64,000 bases of DNA from Streptomyces litmocidini (lineage in GTDB: Bacteria > Actinomycetota > Actinomycetes > Streptomycetales > Streptomycetaceae), in the NCBI RefSeq assembly GCF_014649755.1, contig NZ_BMTQ01000013.1, forward strand, positions 62,001-126,000. Direction: 5' to 3'. The translations under genes were made by a program, and so were the position numbers. The notes below the pieces were generated by a model. That model was not told the DNA's origin and ran no database searches. It saw only the letters and a list, made by a program, of their open reading frames with translations. Of the stretch, positions 33,504 to 41,743 are shown in pieces. Position 1 is the stretch's first letter. The number at the start of each line of letters is the position of its first letter.

Positions 33504-35285
33504 TCAGCGTCGGGCATATTCGCGGAAGCCGCGACCCGTCTTGCGGCCCAGGCAGCCCGCCGCCACCAGGTGCTCCAGGAGCGGGGCGGGAGCGAGGCCC
33601 GGGTCGCGGAACTCGCGGTGCAGCACCTGCTCGATCGCGAGCGAGACGTCCAGACCGACCACGTCGAGCAGCTCGAACGGGCCCATCGGGTAGCCGCCGC
33701 CCAGCTTCATCGCCGCGTCGATGTCGTCCAGGGTCGCGTAGTGCTCCTGGACCATCTTGACCGCGTTGTTCAGGTACGGGAAGAGCAGCGCGTTCACGAT
33801 GAAGCCGGCGCGGTCACCGCAGTCCACCGGGTGCTTCCTGATCCTGGCCGTGACCTCGCGGACGGTGGCGTGGACGTCGTCGGCGGTCAGGACCGTACGG
33901 ACGATCTCCACCAGCTTCATCGCGGGCGCCGGGTTGAAGAAGTGCATCCCGATGACGTCCTGCGGGCGCGAGGTGGCGCGGGCGCAGGCGATGACCGGCA
34001 GCGAGGAGGTCGTGGTGGCGAGCACCGCGCCCGGCTTGCAGATCTTGTCGAGCCGCCCGAACAGCTCCTGCTTGACCGCCAGGTCCTCGGCGACCGCCTC
34101 GACGGCCAGGTCGACCTCGGCGAAGGCGTCGAGCGTGCCGGCCGGGGTGATCAGGGCGAGCGTCGTGTCGCGCGCCTCGGCCGTCATCCGGCCCTTGTCG
34201 ACCGAGCGGGCCAGGGACTTGGCGATCCGGGCCTTGGCGGCGTCCGCCTTCTCCGGGGAGCGGGCGGCGAGCACGACCGCGTAACCCGCCTTCGCGAACA
34301 CCTCGGCGATGCCGGAGGCCATGGTGCCCGAGCCGGCGACGCCGACCGAGCGGATCTCGCGGCCGCCGCCGGCGTCGGCGGAGGCGGACGGGGTCAGCGC
34401 GTCGGGCACGACCTCGCCGGAGCCCGGCGCCGCGTACGTGTAGAAGCCGCGGCCCGCCTTGCGGCCGGTCAGACCGGCCTCGCTGAGCTGCTTGAGAATC
34501 GGCGCCGGGGCGTGCAGCCGGTCGTGCGAGGCGGCGTACATGGCCTCCAGGACCGTACGGGCCGTGTCGACGCCGACCAGGTCGAGCAGGGCCAGCGGGC
34601 CCATCGGCAGGCCGCAGCCCAGCTTCATCGCCGCGTCGATGTCCTCGCGGGAGGCGTACTTGGCCTCGTACATGGCGGCGGCCTGGTTCAGGTAGCCGAA
34701 GAGCAGCCCGTCCGCGATGAAACCGGCCCGGTCGCCGACCGCCACCGGCTCCTTGCCGAGGTCCTGGGCGAGCCGGGTGACGGCGTCCACGGCCCGCGGG
34801 TCGGTCAGCACGGAGGAGACGACCTCGACCAGCTTCATCGCCTGGACCGGGGCGAAGAAGTGCAGGCCGAGGACCCGCTCGGGGTGCGCCGAGTCGGCGG
34901 CGAGCCGGGTCACCGAGAGGGCGTTGGTGCCGGTGGCCAGGATCGCGTCCGGGCGGACGATCCCGTCGAGGGCCCGGAAGACCTCCTGCTTCGCCTCGTA
35001 CGACTCGGGCACGACCTCGATCACGAGGTCGGCCCCGGCGGCCGCCTGGAGGTCGGAGAAGGTACGGAAGCGGGCCAGGACGTCCTGCCGCTCCTCCTCG
35101 GTGATCCGCTCGCGGGCCACGGCGCGGGCGGTGGAGGCCTCCAGGGCGGCGACGGCCCGGGCGGCGGCGGTGTCGCTGATGTCGATGCCGATGACCTCGC
35201 GGCCGGCCCGGGCGAGGACGTCGGCGATGCCCGTGCCCATGGTGCCGAGACCGACGACGGCGATGGTGGAGAGAGGGGTGTCCAT
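33504..35285 (-). CDS. Tandem-duplicated 3-hydroxyacyl-CoA (3-hydroxybutyryl-CoA) dehydrogenase
   Basis: This 593-residue protein is two complete HBD/HAD units fused head to tail. Unit one (1 to about 290) starts AVVGLGTMGTGIADVLARAG; unit two (about 305 to 593) starts VGVAGSGTMASGIAEVFAKAG. Each has its own catalytic histidine region (VLGLHFFAPVQAMKLVEVV and VIGMHFFNPAPAMKLVEIV) and a C-terminal dimerisation domain ending GRKAGRGFYTYA or GRKTGRGFREYA. It would interconvert acetoacetyl-CoA and 3-hydroxybutyryl-CoA, the step feeding crotonyl-CoA to Ccr. The ATG at 35285 has GGAG in front. Both units look catalytically intact. Confidence 0.9.
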   Translation of the reverse strand: MDTPLSTIAVVGLGTMGTGIADVLARAGREVIGIDISDTAAARAVAALEASTARAVARERITEEERQDVLARFRTFSDLQAAAGADLVIEVVPESYEAKQEVFRALDGIVRPDAILATGTNALSVTRLAADSAHPERVLGLHFFAPVQAMKLVEVVSSVLTDPRAVDAVTRLAQDLGKEPVAVGDRAGFIADGLLFGYLNQAAAMYEAKYASREDIDAAMKLGCGLPMGPLALLDLVGVDTARTVLEAMYAASHDRLHAPAPILKQLSEAGLTGRKAGRGFYTYAAPGSGEVVPDALTPSASADAGGGREIRSVGVAGSGTMASGIAEVFAKAGYAVVLAARSPEKADAAKARIAKSLARSVDKGRMTAEARDTTLALITPAGTLDAFAEVDLAVEAVAEDLAVKQELFGRLDKICKPGAVLATTTSSLPVIACARATSRPQDVIGMHFFNPAPAMKLVEIVRTVLTADDVHATVREVTARIRKHPVDCGDRAGFIVNALLFPYLNNAVKMVQEHYATLDDIDAAMKLGGGYPMGPFELLDVVGLDVSLAIEQVLHREFRDPGLAPAPLLEHLVAAGCLGRKTGRGFREYARR

Positions 35286-35502
35286 CAGGGGACTCCAGAG
35301 GAAGAGTGACGACTGAGGGCAGTGCGCGCACGAAAAGGGGCGCGGGAAAGGGCGAGGCCCGGAAAAGAGGGCGGTGCCCGGGAAAAGGTGCGACGGGCTC
35401 TGTCCCGGAGCCGCGTCGAAACTGCCGAACCGACGAGCGAACACAACGGCTGCGTCACCAGGCCGTCGTGAGAGGTGCGGGTGGTGCCCGCTCACCTGAG
35501 AC

Positions 35503-35516
35503 TAACCGGCCGGTAA
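35503..35516. promoter_or_regulatory. Palindromic operator-like site between the HBD gene and the HEAT-protein gene
   Basis: TAACCGGCCGGTAA has a perfect 10-bp core (ACCGGCCGGT at 35505-35514) and sits 218 bp upstream of the dehydrogenase start and 63 bp before the HEAT gene. The ACCGG/CCGGT shape is typical of TetR-family operators. The rest of the 293-bp gap holds purine-rich runs and no gene. Confidence 0.4.
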
Positions 35517-35565
35517 CGAGCGCGCCAGTCCCGGGAAGTGGGGAAAGTGTGATCTGGATCGCGGA

Positions 35566-35571
35566 TAGGGT
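35566..35571 (+). promoter_or_regulatory. -10 element of a probably leaderless transcript
   Basis: TAGGGT lies so that transcription would start at about 35578, one base before the ATG of the HEAT-repeat gene. There is no ribosome-binding site in front of that ATG, which agrees with leaderless translation. The -35 is weak. Confidence 0.45.
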
Positions 35572-35578
35572 CGGATTC

Positions 35579-36217
35579 ATGGAAATCTCCGAGGACCCGG
35601 AATTCTGCTCGATGATCGATCGATTGCGGGACGAGATCGAGAATGCCTCCGGAGAGGTCCCGACGGCATTCACGGAACTCGTGGAACTCGCGGAACTCGT
35701 GGAACTCGCCGGAACCGAGGGCTCCGGGGGCCCCGAGGAACTGCACCGCGTCCTCACCGCACCCGGGCAGCCCCTCTGGGCCCGCGAGATCGCCGCCTAC
35801 TCCCTCGGCGTCGCCGGCGACCCCCGTGCCTTCGAGGCCCTCGTCCTGCTCCTCAACCACCGCGACCCGGAGCGCTGCGTCACCGCCGCCCACGCCCTGG
35901 TCCGGCTCGGCGACCCCCGCACCGCGCGCGCGGCCGCCGCCCTCGCGACCAACGAACTCCGCGTCGCCTACGCCCTGCTCCCGGTCCGGCTGCTCGCAGA
36001 GCTCCGCGCCCCCGAGTCCGTGCCGGCCCTGATCACCGTCCTCGGACGGCGACTTCGGACCGACGACCCCCACTGGCGGGTCGGCCTCGCCTGCGTCGAG
36101 GGCCTCGGCGCCCTGGGCGACACCCGGGCCCGCCCCGCCCTGGAGGCGGCCCTCCCGCACCCCAGGCTCGGTACGGCCGCCGCACGGTCACTGCACCTGC
36201 TCGGCCCCGCCGGCTGA
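35579..36217 (+). CDS. HEAT-repeat domain protein
   Basis: This 212-residue soluble protein begins MEISEDPEFCSMIDRLRDEI, followed by a small repeat LVELAELVELA coded by tandem 12- to 15-bp units. From about residue 60 come four to five HEAT-type helical pairs, for example YSLGVAGDPRAFEALVLLLNHRD, AAHALVRLGDPRTARAAAAL and EGLGALGDTRARPALEAALP. Such proteins act as scaffolds; no catalytic motif is present. It ends convergently with a 30-bp overlap into the MFS gene. Function unknown. Confidence 0.8.
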   Translation: MEISEDPEFCSMIDRLRDEIENASGEVPTAFTELVELAELVELAGTEGSGGPEELHRVLTAPGQPLWAREIAAYSLGVAGDPRAFEALVLLLNHRDPERCVTAAHALVRLGDPRTARAAAALATNELRVAYALLPVRLLAELRAPESVPALITVLGRRLRTDDPHWRVGLACVEGLGALGDTRARPALEAALPHPRLGTAAARSLHLLGPAG

Positions 36218-37444
36218 CCGGCGGCCCGGGCGCGGGAGCACGGGCACCAGGGTTCCGACGGCCGCGAGGACCGCGGGGGACGCGGCCAGCGCGAAGCACA
36301 GGGACAGCGGCAGCCGCCCCACCAGGAGGCCCACCCCCGCTGTCGCCGCCGTGCTGCCGGCGTTGAACGCGGTGTTGACCCAGGCCCCGGCCCGGGTGCG
36401 GCGGCCGGGTGCAGCGGACTCGTCCGCCAGCAGGTACGCGTTCGTGAGCGCCGGCGCCAGGAACAGCCCGCCGAACGCCATCCCGCCGACCAGCGCGTAC
36501 GGATGCGGGGAGAGGCCCGCCACCGCCAGGACCCCACCGAGGCCGAGCGTGAGCAGGGAGAGGCGGACGGCGGTGGGCAGCCGCCAGGACACGGCGCCGT
36601 GGACCAGGCCGCCCACCGCGCTGCCCGCCGACAGTGCGGCCAGCGCCCAGGGCACCGTCCCCGGCCGCCCGTGCGCGTCCGCGAAGGCGATCACGAGCAG
36701 GTCCACGGCGCCCAGGCACATGCCCGTCGCCGCGGCGACGGCCGCCGCCCGGGCCGGTCCGCCGCCGGGCGACCCCACCGGACCCGCCCCCGTCCCGGGA
36801 GCCTCGCGCTCCCGCTCCTTCGTCGCGCCCCGCACGACCGGGGAGGTGACGAGTGCGAGGGTGCCGGTCAGGACGAGTCCGGCGCTCACCGCGAGACCGG
36901 CCGGCGCCGACGCGTACCGCACGAGCAGCCCCACCAGCAACGGACCCGTGACGAAGAGGAGTTCCTCCGCCACCGTGTCCAGGCTGTACGCCCGCCTCAG
37001 CAGGTCCCGGTCGGACAGCATCCCGCTCCACAACGCCCGGGACACCGGGCCGAGCGGCGGGATCAGCGCCCCCGCGCCGGCGGCCAGGACCGCGAGGGCG
37101 GCCGGTGGGGCCGTGGGCCGGGCCGCCGCCACCGCGAGCGCGACGAGCAGCAGCGCGCACGCGACGGCCAGGGGCACCAGCGCGCGGCGCGGCCCGAACC
37201 GGTCGACGAGACCGGCTCGCGCGGGCGACAGCAGGACACCGGCCAGCCCGAACACGGCCATGGCCGTGCCGGCCGCGGCGTACGAGCCGGTGCCGTCCTT
37301 CACGGAGAGGACCAGGGAGAGCGGGGTGACGCCGTTGGACAGCCGCCCCAGGAGGGCCGCGCCGAAGGTGCGGCGTGCGTGCGGGGTGCGCAGCACCGCG
37401 GCGTAGCCGGGCGCGGGGAAACGGGCAGGGGAGGTCACGGACAT
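36188..37444 (-). CDS. MFS transporter
   Basis: This 418-residue membrane protein has about twelve hydrophobic segments and the MFS loop motif between helices 2 and 3 (RAGLVDRFGPRRALVPLA). The overall pattern is that of drug or metabolite exporters. The ATG at 37444 follows GAGGAA at suitable distance. Its transport substrate is not evident. Its 3' end overlaps the HEAT-protein gene on the other strand by 30 bp. Confidence 0.82.
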   Translation of the reverse strand: MSVTSPARFPAPGYAAVLRTPHARRTFGAALLGRLSNGVTPLSLVLSVKDGTGSYAAAGTAMAVFGLAGVLLSPARAGLVDRFGPRRALVPLAVACALLLVALAVAAARPTAPPAALAVLAAGAGALIPPLGPVSRALWSGMLSDRDLLRRAYSLDTVAEELLFVTGPLLVGLLVRYASAPAGLAVSAGLVLTGTLALVTSPVVRGATKEREREAPGTGAGPVGSPGGGPARAAAVAAATGMCLGAVDLLVIAFADAHGRPGTVPWALAALSAGSAVGGLVHGAVSWRLPTAVRLSLLTLGLGGVLAVAGLSPHPYALVGGMAFGGLFLAPALTNAYLLADESAAPGRRTRAGAWVNTAFNAGSTAATAGVGLLVGRLPLSLCFALAASPAVLAAVGTLVPVLPRPGRRSAGGAEQVQ

Positions 37445-37622
37445 GACGGAGTTCCTCGAAGAGGGCGCCGGGAGACGGCCCGCGGCGCCGGGGCGTGAAG
37501 GGACGGCGGGACACCGCGCCCGGCTGGGCACGGTCGTCGGATCGCCGACTCCTACGCACGGAAGAGGAACATGCGCGTCAACCTAGCAAACGGCGCTCCG
37601 CGCCGGTCTCACCGGGCGCCGC

Positions 37623-38030
37623 TCAGGCCTGCTCCGGTATCAGCGCGAACGCCTCGATCTCCACGAGGAGTTCGGGACGGACCAGCGCCGACACCTGGAC
37701 CGCCGAGCTCGCCGGCAGCGGCGCGCCCGCGAAGTGGGCGTCACGGGCCTCCCGTACCGCCGGGAGGTGGGCCACGTCCGTGACGAAGTACGTCAGCTTC
37801 ACCACGTCCCCGAAGCCCGCGCCGGCCGCCGCGAGGCAGCGCTCCAGGTTCGCGAAGACCTGGTGGGCCTGGGCCGCCGCGTCGCCCTCCCCGACCACCG
37901 CGCCGGAGGCGTCGAGGGCGCACTGCCCGGAGATCGCGACGAACCGGCCCGTCCCCCACACGACGTGGCTGTACTGGGGGCTGGGCGCGAGGCCGTCGGG
38001 CGCGGGCACGTGGGTGAGGTGGCTCGTCAT
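37623..38030 (-). CDS. RidA-family enamine/imine deaminase
   Basis: This 135-residue protein has the YjgF/RidA fold: YSHVVWGTGRFVAISGQCALD, the helix AAAQAHQVFANLERCLAAAG, FGDVVKLTYFVTDV and the C-terminal LVRPELLVEIEAFALIPE with the carboxylate-binding arginine and terminal glutamate. RidA proteins hydrolyse reactive enamines from PLP enzymes. The start at 38030 is close to its GGAGG; an ATG nine bases upstream is possible. No obvious partner gene. Confidence 0.85.
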   Translation of the reverse strand: MTSHLTHVPAPDGLAPSPQYSHVVWGTGRFVAISGQCALDASGAVVGEGDAAAQAHQVFANLERCLAAAGAGFGDVVKLTYFVTDVAHLPAVREARDAHFAGAPLPASSAVQVSALVRPELLVEIEAFALIPEQA

Positions 38031-38114
38031 GTCCTCCATCCTCGCGCACGCCACCGACAGTGCCCGCCCCCCTTTTTTTTGCGGGGAGCGGCCACCGGGA
38101 AAGGCGGGAGGGGG

Positions 38115-39743
38115 TCAGCGCACGTGGCCGAGGAGACCGTGCAGGGCGATGCCGGCACGTTCCGCGCGCACCGCGCCCGCCCGCTTGCCGCTCTTCTCCG
38201 GGGGCGCCGGGGCGGCCGCGGTCACGGGCTCCGGCTCCGGGTCGGGGAGCGCGGCACAGATCGCGTCCACCTCGGTGTCGCCCTCGCCGCGCGGGACCCT
38301 GCCCGTGGCGAGGTAGGCGGCCAGGTGCTCGTCGAGGCAGTCGTTCCCGCCGAGGGTCACCCCGTGGTTCCCGCCGCCCTCCTCGACGACGAGGCTGGAG
38401 CCGCGCATCAGACGGTGCAGGGCGACCCCGCCCTCGTACGGCGTCGCGGCGTCGTCCGTGGCCTGGAAGACGAGGACCGGCGGCAGCTGGTCGTTGGTGA
38501 GGTCCGGCGGGGTCAGCGACTCCACCGGCCAGAAGGCGCAAGGAGCGTTGTACCAGGCGTTGTTCCAGGTGGAGAACGGCGCCTTCGCGTGCACGTCCCA
38601 GCTGTCCTTGCGCCACACGTTCCAGTCGCGGGGCCAGCCCGCGTCCCGGCACTGCACGCTCGTGTAGACCGAGTAGCCGTTGTCGGCGGCCGCGTCGGCC
38701 TCCCCGTACCGCTCGTACGCCTCCTTCAGCGGCTCCGGGTCCCCGTCGTTGACGTACGCGGCGAAGGCGCTCGCCAGACGGGGCCAGTAGCCGTTGTAGT
38801 AGCCGCCGGGCAGGAAGGTGTCCTCCAGCTCGGCGGGGCCGACCTTGCCGCCCGCCGGGGTCGTGCGCAGGGCGTCGCGCATCCGGTACCAGGCGGCCTC
38901 GACGGCCGCCGGGTCGGTGCCCAGCCCGTACACGGCGTTCTGCCGGGCCACCCAGGCCATGAAGTCCTTGTGGCGGTCGTCGAAGGCGTAGTCCTGCGCG
39001 ATGTTGTCCTCGTACCAGACGCCGTGCGGGTTCACGACGGAGTCGAGCGCCATCCGCCGCACCCGGTCCGGGTACAGGCGCGCGTACACGGCACCCAGAT
39101 AGGTGCCGTACGAGTAGCCGAGGTAGTTGATCCTCGGAGCGCCGACCGCCCGCCGGATCGCGTCCAGGTCCCGGGCGGTGCTCACGGTGTCGATGTACGG
39201 CAGCACGTCCGCGTACTTCTCGCCGCAGGCCCGGGCGAAGGACTGCGCCCGATCGACGGCCGTCCGCTCGGCCGCGGCCCCGGTCGGCACCGAGTCCGCC
39301 CGCACGGGCGCGAAGTGGCCCGGCTTGCAGTCGAGCGCGGGCTCGCTCTTGCCGACGCCGCGAGGGTCGAAGCCGATCACGTCGTACTCGGCGGCCACCT
39401 TCGGGGGCAGGGAGGCCGCCACGTACCCGGCCATGCCGCGCCCGCTGCCGCCGGGGCCGCCCGGGTTCACGAGCAGCGGTCCCTGGAAGGTCCTCGCGGT
39501 GTGCGGGACGCGGGTGAGGGCCAGGGTGATCTTCCGCCCGGCCGGGTCGTCGTGGTTGAGCGGTACCTTCAGGGTGGCGCACTGGAGCCGGGGGTAGGCC
39601 TTCGTGGCGCACTCGGTCCAGGTGAGGCCGGGGATCGGCCGGGGGGCCGGTTCACCGGCGCCCGCGGGGGCGGCGGGCAGGACGGTGACCGTCCCGGCGA
39701 CCAGCGCTCCAGCGGCGATCAGCATTCCTGCGCGTGGGGTCAT
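38115..39743 (-). CDS. Secreted alpha/beta-hydrolase, tripeptidyl aminopeptidase type
   Basis: This 542-residue exoprotein has a signal peptide (MLIAAGALVAGTVTVL, cleavage near AGA at about 29) and then the Streptomyces tripeptidyl-aminopeptidase layout. The nucleophile serine lies in GYSYGTYLGAVYA, the oxyanion region in LLVNPGGPGGSG, the acid in FQATDDAATPYEGG and the histidine in EGGGNHGVTL. A cysteine-containing lid holds CRDAGWPRDWNVW. It cuts tripeptides from free N-termini outside the cell. The C-terminus has a Pro/Glu-rich tail (PDPEPEPVTAAAPAPPEKSG). Substrate preference may differ from that of classical Tap. Confidence 0.9.
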   Translation of the reverse strand: MTPRAGMLIAAGALVAGTVTVLPAAPAGAGEPAPRPIPGLTWTECATKAYPRLQCATLKVPLNHDDPAGRKITLALTRVPHTARTFQGPLLVNPGGPGGSGRGMAGYVAASLPPKVAAEYDVIGFDPRGVGKSEPALDCKPGHFAPVRADSVPTGAAAERTAVDRAQSFARACGEKYADVLPYIDTVSTARDLDAIRRAVGAPRINYLGYSYGTYLGAVYARLYPDRVRRMALDSVVNPHGVWYEDNIAQDYAFDDRHKDFMAWVARQNAVYGLGTDPAAVEAAWYRMRDALRTTPAGGKVGPAELEDTFLPGGYYNGYWPRLASAFAAYVNDGDPEPLKEAYERYGEADAAADNGYSVYTSVQCRDAGWPRDWNVWRKDSWDVHAKAPFSTWNNAWYNAPCAFWPVESLTPPDLTNDQLPPVLVFQATDDAATPYEGGVALHRLMRGSSLVVEEGGGNHGVTLGGNDCLDEHLAAYLATGRVPRGEGDTEVDAICAALPDPEPEPVTAAAPAPPEKSGKRAGAVRAERAGIALHGLLGHVR

Positions 39744-39881
39744 AGGGCGTTTGTGTCCCGAACCGGCGCCGAGGGGACCTGTTCCGGCGAGAGTTGACCC
39801 GAACGGATGCGGATCCGACGGCGTGTCAGGTGACCGGTCCGATGATCGGCCCGGCGCGCTGTCGGGGTGCCGCCCGGACGC

Positions 39882-40913
39882 TCAGGGGAGGGTGAGCTGC
39901 TCCGGGACGGTCGCCGGGGACGGCTCCTCCGGTACGGGGATCCGGCGCGCCGCGCCCCGGTGGGCGGGCCCGATGCCGAACTCGGCGGCCAGCTCGTGCA
40001 CCTGACGGGTGATCCGGCGCTGGTACCAGGTCGGCGCGTAGGCCCCGTCCGCGTACATCCGCTCGTACCGCCGGACCAGGCCCGGGTGGTGGTCGCGCAG
40101 CCAGGCCGTGAACCACTCGCGGGCGCCCGGCCGCAGGTGCAGGACGAGCGGGGTGACCGAGCTCGCGCCGGCCTCGGCGATCGCGCGGACCGTCGCGCGC
40201 AGCTGCTCGGGCCGGTCGCCGAGGAAGGGCACCACGGGCGCCATCAGGACCCCGCAGTCGATGCCGTGCTCGACGAGGGTGCGGACGACGTCGAGGCGAC
40301 GCCGCGGTGAGGGGGTGCCGGGCTCGACCGTCCGCCAGAGCTCCCGGTCGGTGAAGCCGACCGAGACGGAGACGCCGACCTCGGTGACCCGGGCGGCCTG
40401 GGCGAGGAGCTCCAGGTCGCGCAGGATCAGGGTGCCCTTGGTGAGGATCGAGAACGGGTTCGCCCGGTCCCGCAGTGCCGCGAGGATGCCCGGCATGAGG
40501 CGGTAGCGGCCCTCGGCGTGCTGGTAGCAGTCGACGTTGGTGCCCATGGCGATGTGCGCGCCCTGCCAGCGGGCGGAGGCGAGCTGCCGGGCCAGGAGTT
40601 CCGGGGCGTTGACCTTGACGACGATCTGGGAGTCGAAGCCCAGGCCGGTGTCCAGGTCGAGATGGGCGTGGGACCTGCGGGCGAAGCAGTACACGCACGC
40701 GTGCGTGCAGCCGCGGTACGGGTTGACCGTCCACTCGAACGGCATCCGGGAGGCGCCGGGCACCCGGTTCAGGATCGAGCGGGCCCGGACCTCGTGGAAG
40801 GTGACGCCCCGGAGGTCGGGGGTGTCGAAGGTGCGGGTGGTGACCGCGTCCGTGCCGAACAGGGCGATGCCGGCGGGGGCGGTGGGGGTGTCGCCCGGAT
40901 TGTCCCGGCGCAT
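39882..40913 (-). CDS. Radical SAM protein, Rv2578c family (SplB-like)
   Basis: This 343-residue protein has the radical SAM cluster motif Cys-x3-Cys-x2-Cys in GCTHACVYCFAR, followed by barrel strands such as IAMGTNVDCYQHAEGRYRLM and FSILTKGTLILRD. It belongs with the mycobacterial Rv2578c and spore-photoproduct-lyase-like group. A LexA-type palindrome overlaps its promoter, which suggests DNA-damage control and hence a repair role. The ATG at 40913 follows GGAGAC at short spacing. The reaction is unknown. Confidence 0.85.
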   Translation of the reverse strand: MRRDNPGDTPTAPAGIALFGTDAVTTRTFDTPDLRGVTFHEVRARSILNRVPGASRMPFEWTVNPYRGCTHACVYCFARRSHAHLDLDTGLGFDSQIVVKVNAPELLARQLASARWQGAHIAMGTNVDCYQHAEGRYRLMPGILAALRDRANPFSILTKGTLILRDLELLAQAARVTEVGVSVSVGFTDRELWRTVEPGTPSPRRRLDVVRTLVEHGIDCGVLMAPVVPFLGDRPEQLRATVRAIAEAGASSVTPLVLHLRPGAREWFTAWLRDHHPGLVRRYERMYADGAYAPTWYQRRITRQVHELAAEFGIGPAHRGAARRIPVPEEPSPATVPEQLTLP

Positions 40914-40951
40914 GGACGTCTCCTCGATGGCTCGGCCTCGACCGTTCGCTC

Positions 40952-40969
40952 AGAATAGAACACCTGTTC
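40952..40969 (-). promoter_or_regulatory. LexA-type operator over the -10 of the radical SAM gene
   Basis: GAAC-ACCT-GTTC at 40958-40969 matches the core of the actinobacterial SOS box (CGAAC-N4-GTTCG) except for the outer bases. It abuts the -10 TATTCT (minus strand, 40957-40952). Binding there would block the promoter. Confidence 0.5.
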
Positions 40970-41061
40970 CCTTGATTGTCGCAACCCGGATTTCGCCCCC
41001 CGGAGCCCACGTGGTTCGCTAGGCCCACACCCCCTGAGGAATCACGAGCTGGAGGAAGTCG

Positions 41062-41505
41062 ATGGCGCAGGTCGAGGCCACCACGGAACGGATCATCGCC
41101 GCGGACGCGGAGACGGTGTTCGACGCCCTGGCCGACTACAGCGGCACGCGCGCGAAGCTGCTCCCCGAGCACTTCAGCGAGTACGAGGTGCGCGAGGGCG
41201 GCGACGGCGAGGGCACCCTCGTCCACTGGAAGCTCCAGGCCACCAGCAAGCGCGTCCGCGACTGCCTCCTGGAGGTCACCGAGCCCACCGACGGGCAGCT
41301 CGTCGAGAAGGACCGCAACTCCTCCATGGTCACCACCTGGACCGTGACGCCCGCCGGCGAGGGCAAGTCCCGCGCCGTCGTCACCACCGTCTGGAACGGC
41401 GCCGGCGGCATCGGCGGCTTCTTCGAGAAGACCTTCGCGCCCAAGGGCCTCGGCCGCATCTACGACGCCGTCCTCGCCAAGCTGGCCGACGAGGTCGAGA
41501 AGTAA
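41062..41505 (+). CDS. SRPBCC-family (START-like) protein
   Basis: This 147-residue protein has the polyketide cyclase/dehydrase-like lipid-binding fold: EATTERIIAADAETVFDALADYSG, EHFSEYEVREGGDGEGTLVHWK, and the C-terminal helix FEKTFAPKGLGRIYDAVLAKLADEVEK. No cyclase partner genes are near, so a general small-molecule or membrane-stress role is more likely. The ATG has GGAGGAAG in front. Confidence 0.82.
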   Translation: MAQVEATTERIIAADAETVFDALADYSGTRAKLLPEHFSEYEVREGGDGEGTLVHWKLQATSKRVRDCLLEVTEPTDGQLVEKDRNSSMVTTWTVTPAGEGKSRAVVTTVWNGAGGIGGFFEKTFAPKGLGRIYDAVLAKLADEVEK

Positions 41506-41536
41506 CGCCCGGAGCGTTCACCGATTCGAGTGGATC

Positions 41537-41582
41537 GCCCGCGCCCCCCGTACCGGCCCTCCGCGCGCCGGGGGGCGCGGGC
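41537..41582 (+). terminator. Hairpin terminator after the SRPBCC gene
   Basis: GCCCGCGCCCCCCG at 41537-41550 pairs with CGGGGGGCGCGGGC at 41569-41582 (14 bp, 18-nt loop), starting 32 bp after the stop. Confidence 0.7.
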
Positions 41583-41743
41583 CTTCTCGTAAACGCGCTG
41601 ATGAGCGCCCCAAGTGCGCCGTGGTGCAGGGACGTTCACCCACCGGCCCGCCACCCCCCTCCCGTACCGCCCGACTTGCTCCCCCTTCGCGCGCAATGCG
41701 AAGAATGGCGCGGCGCAGACGCCGTGACGAGGGGAGCAGACAC

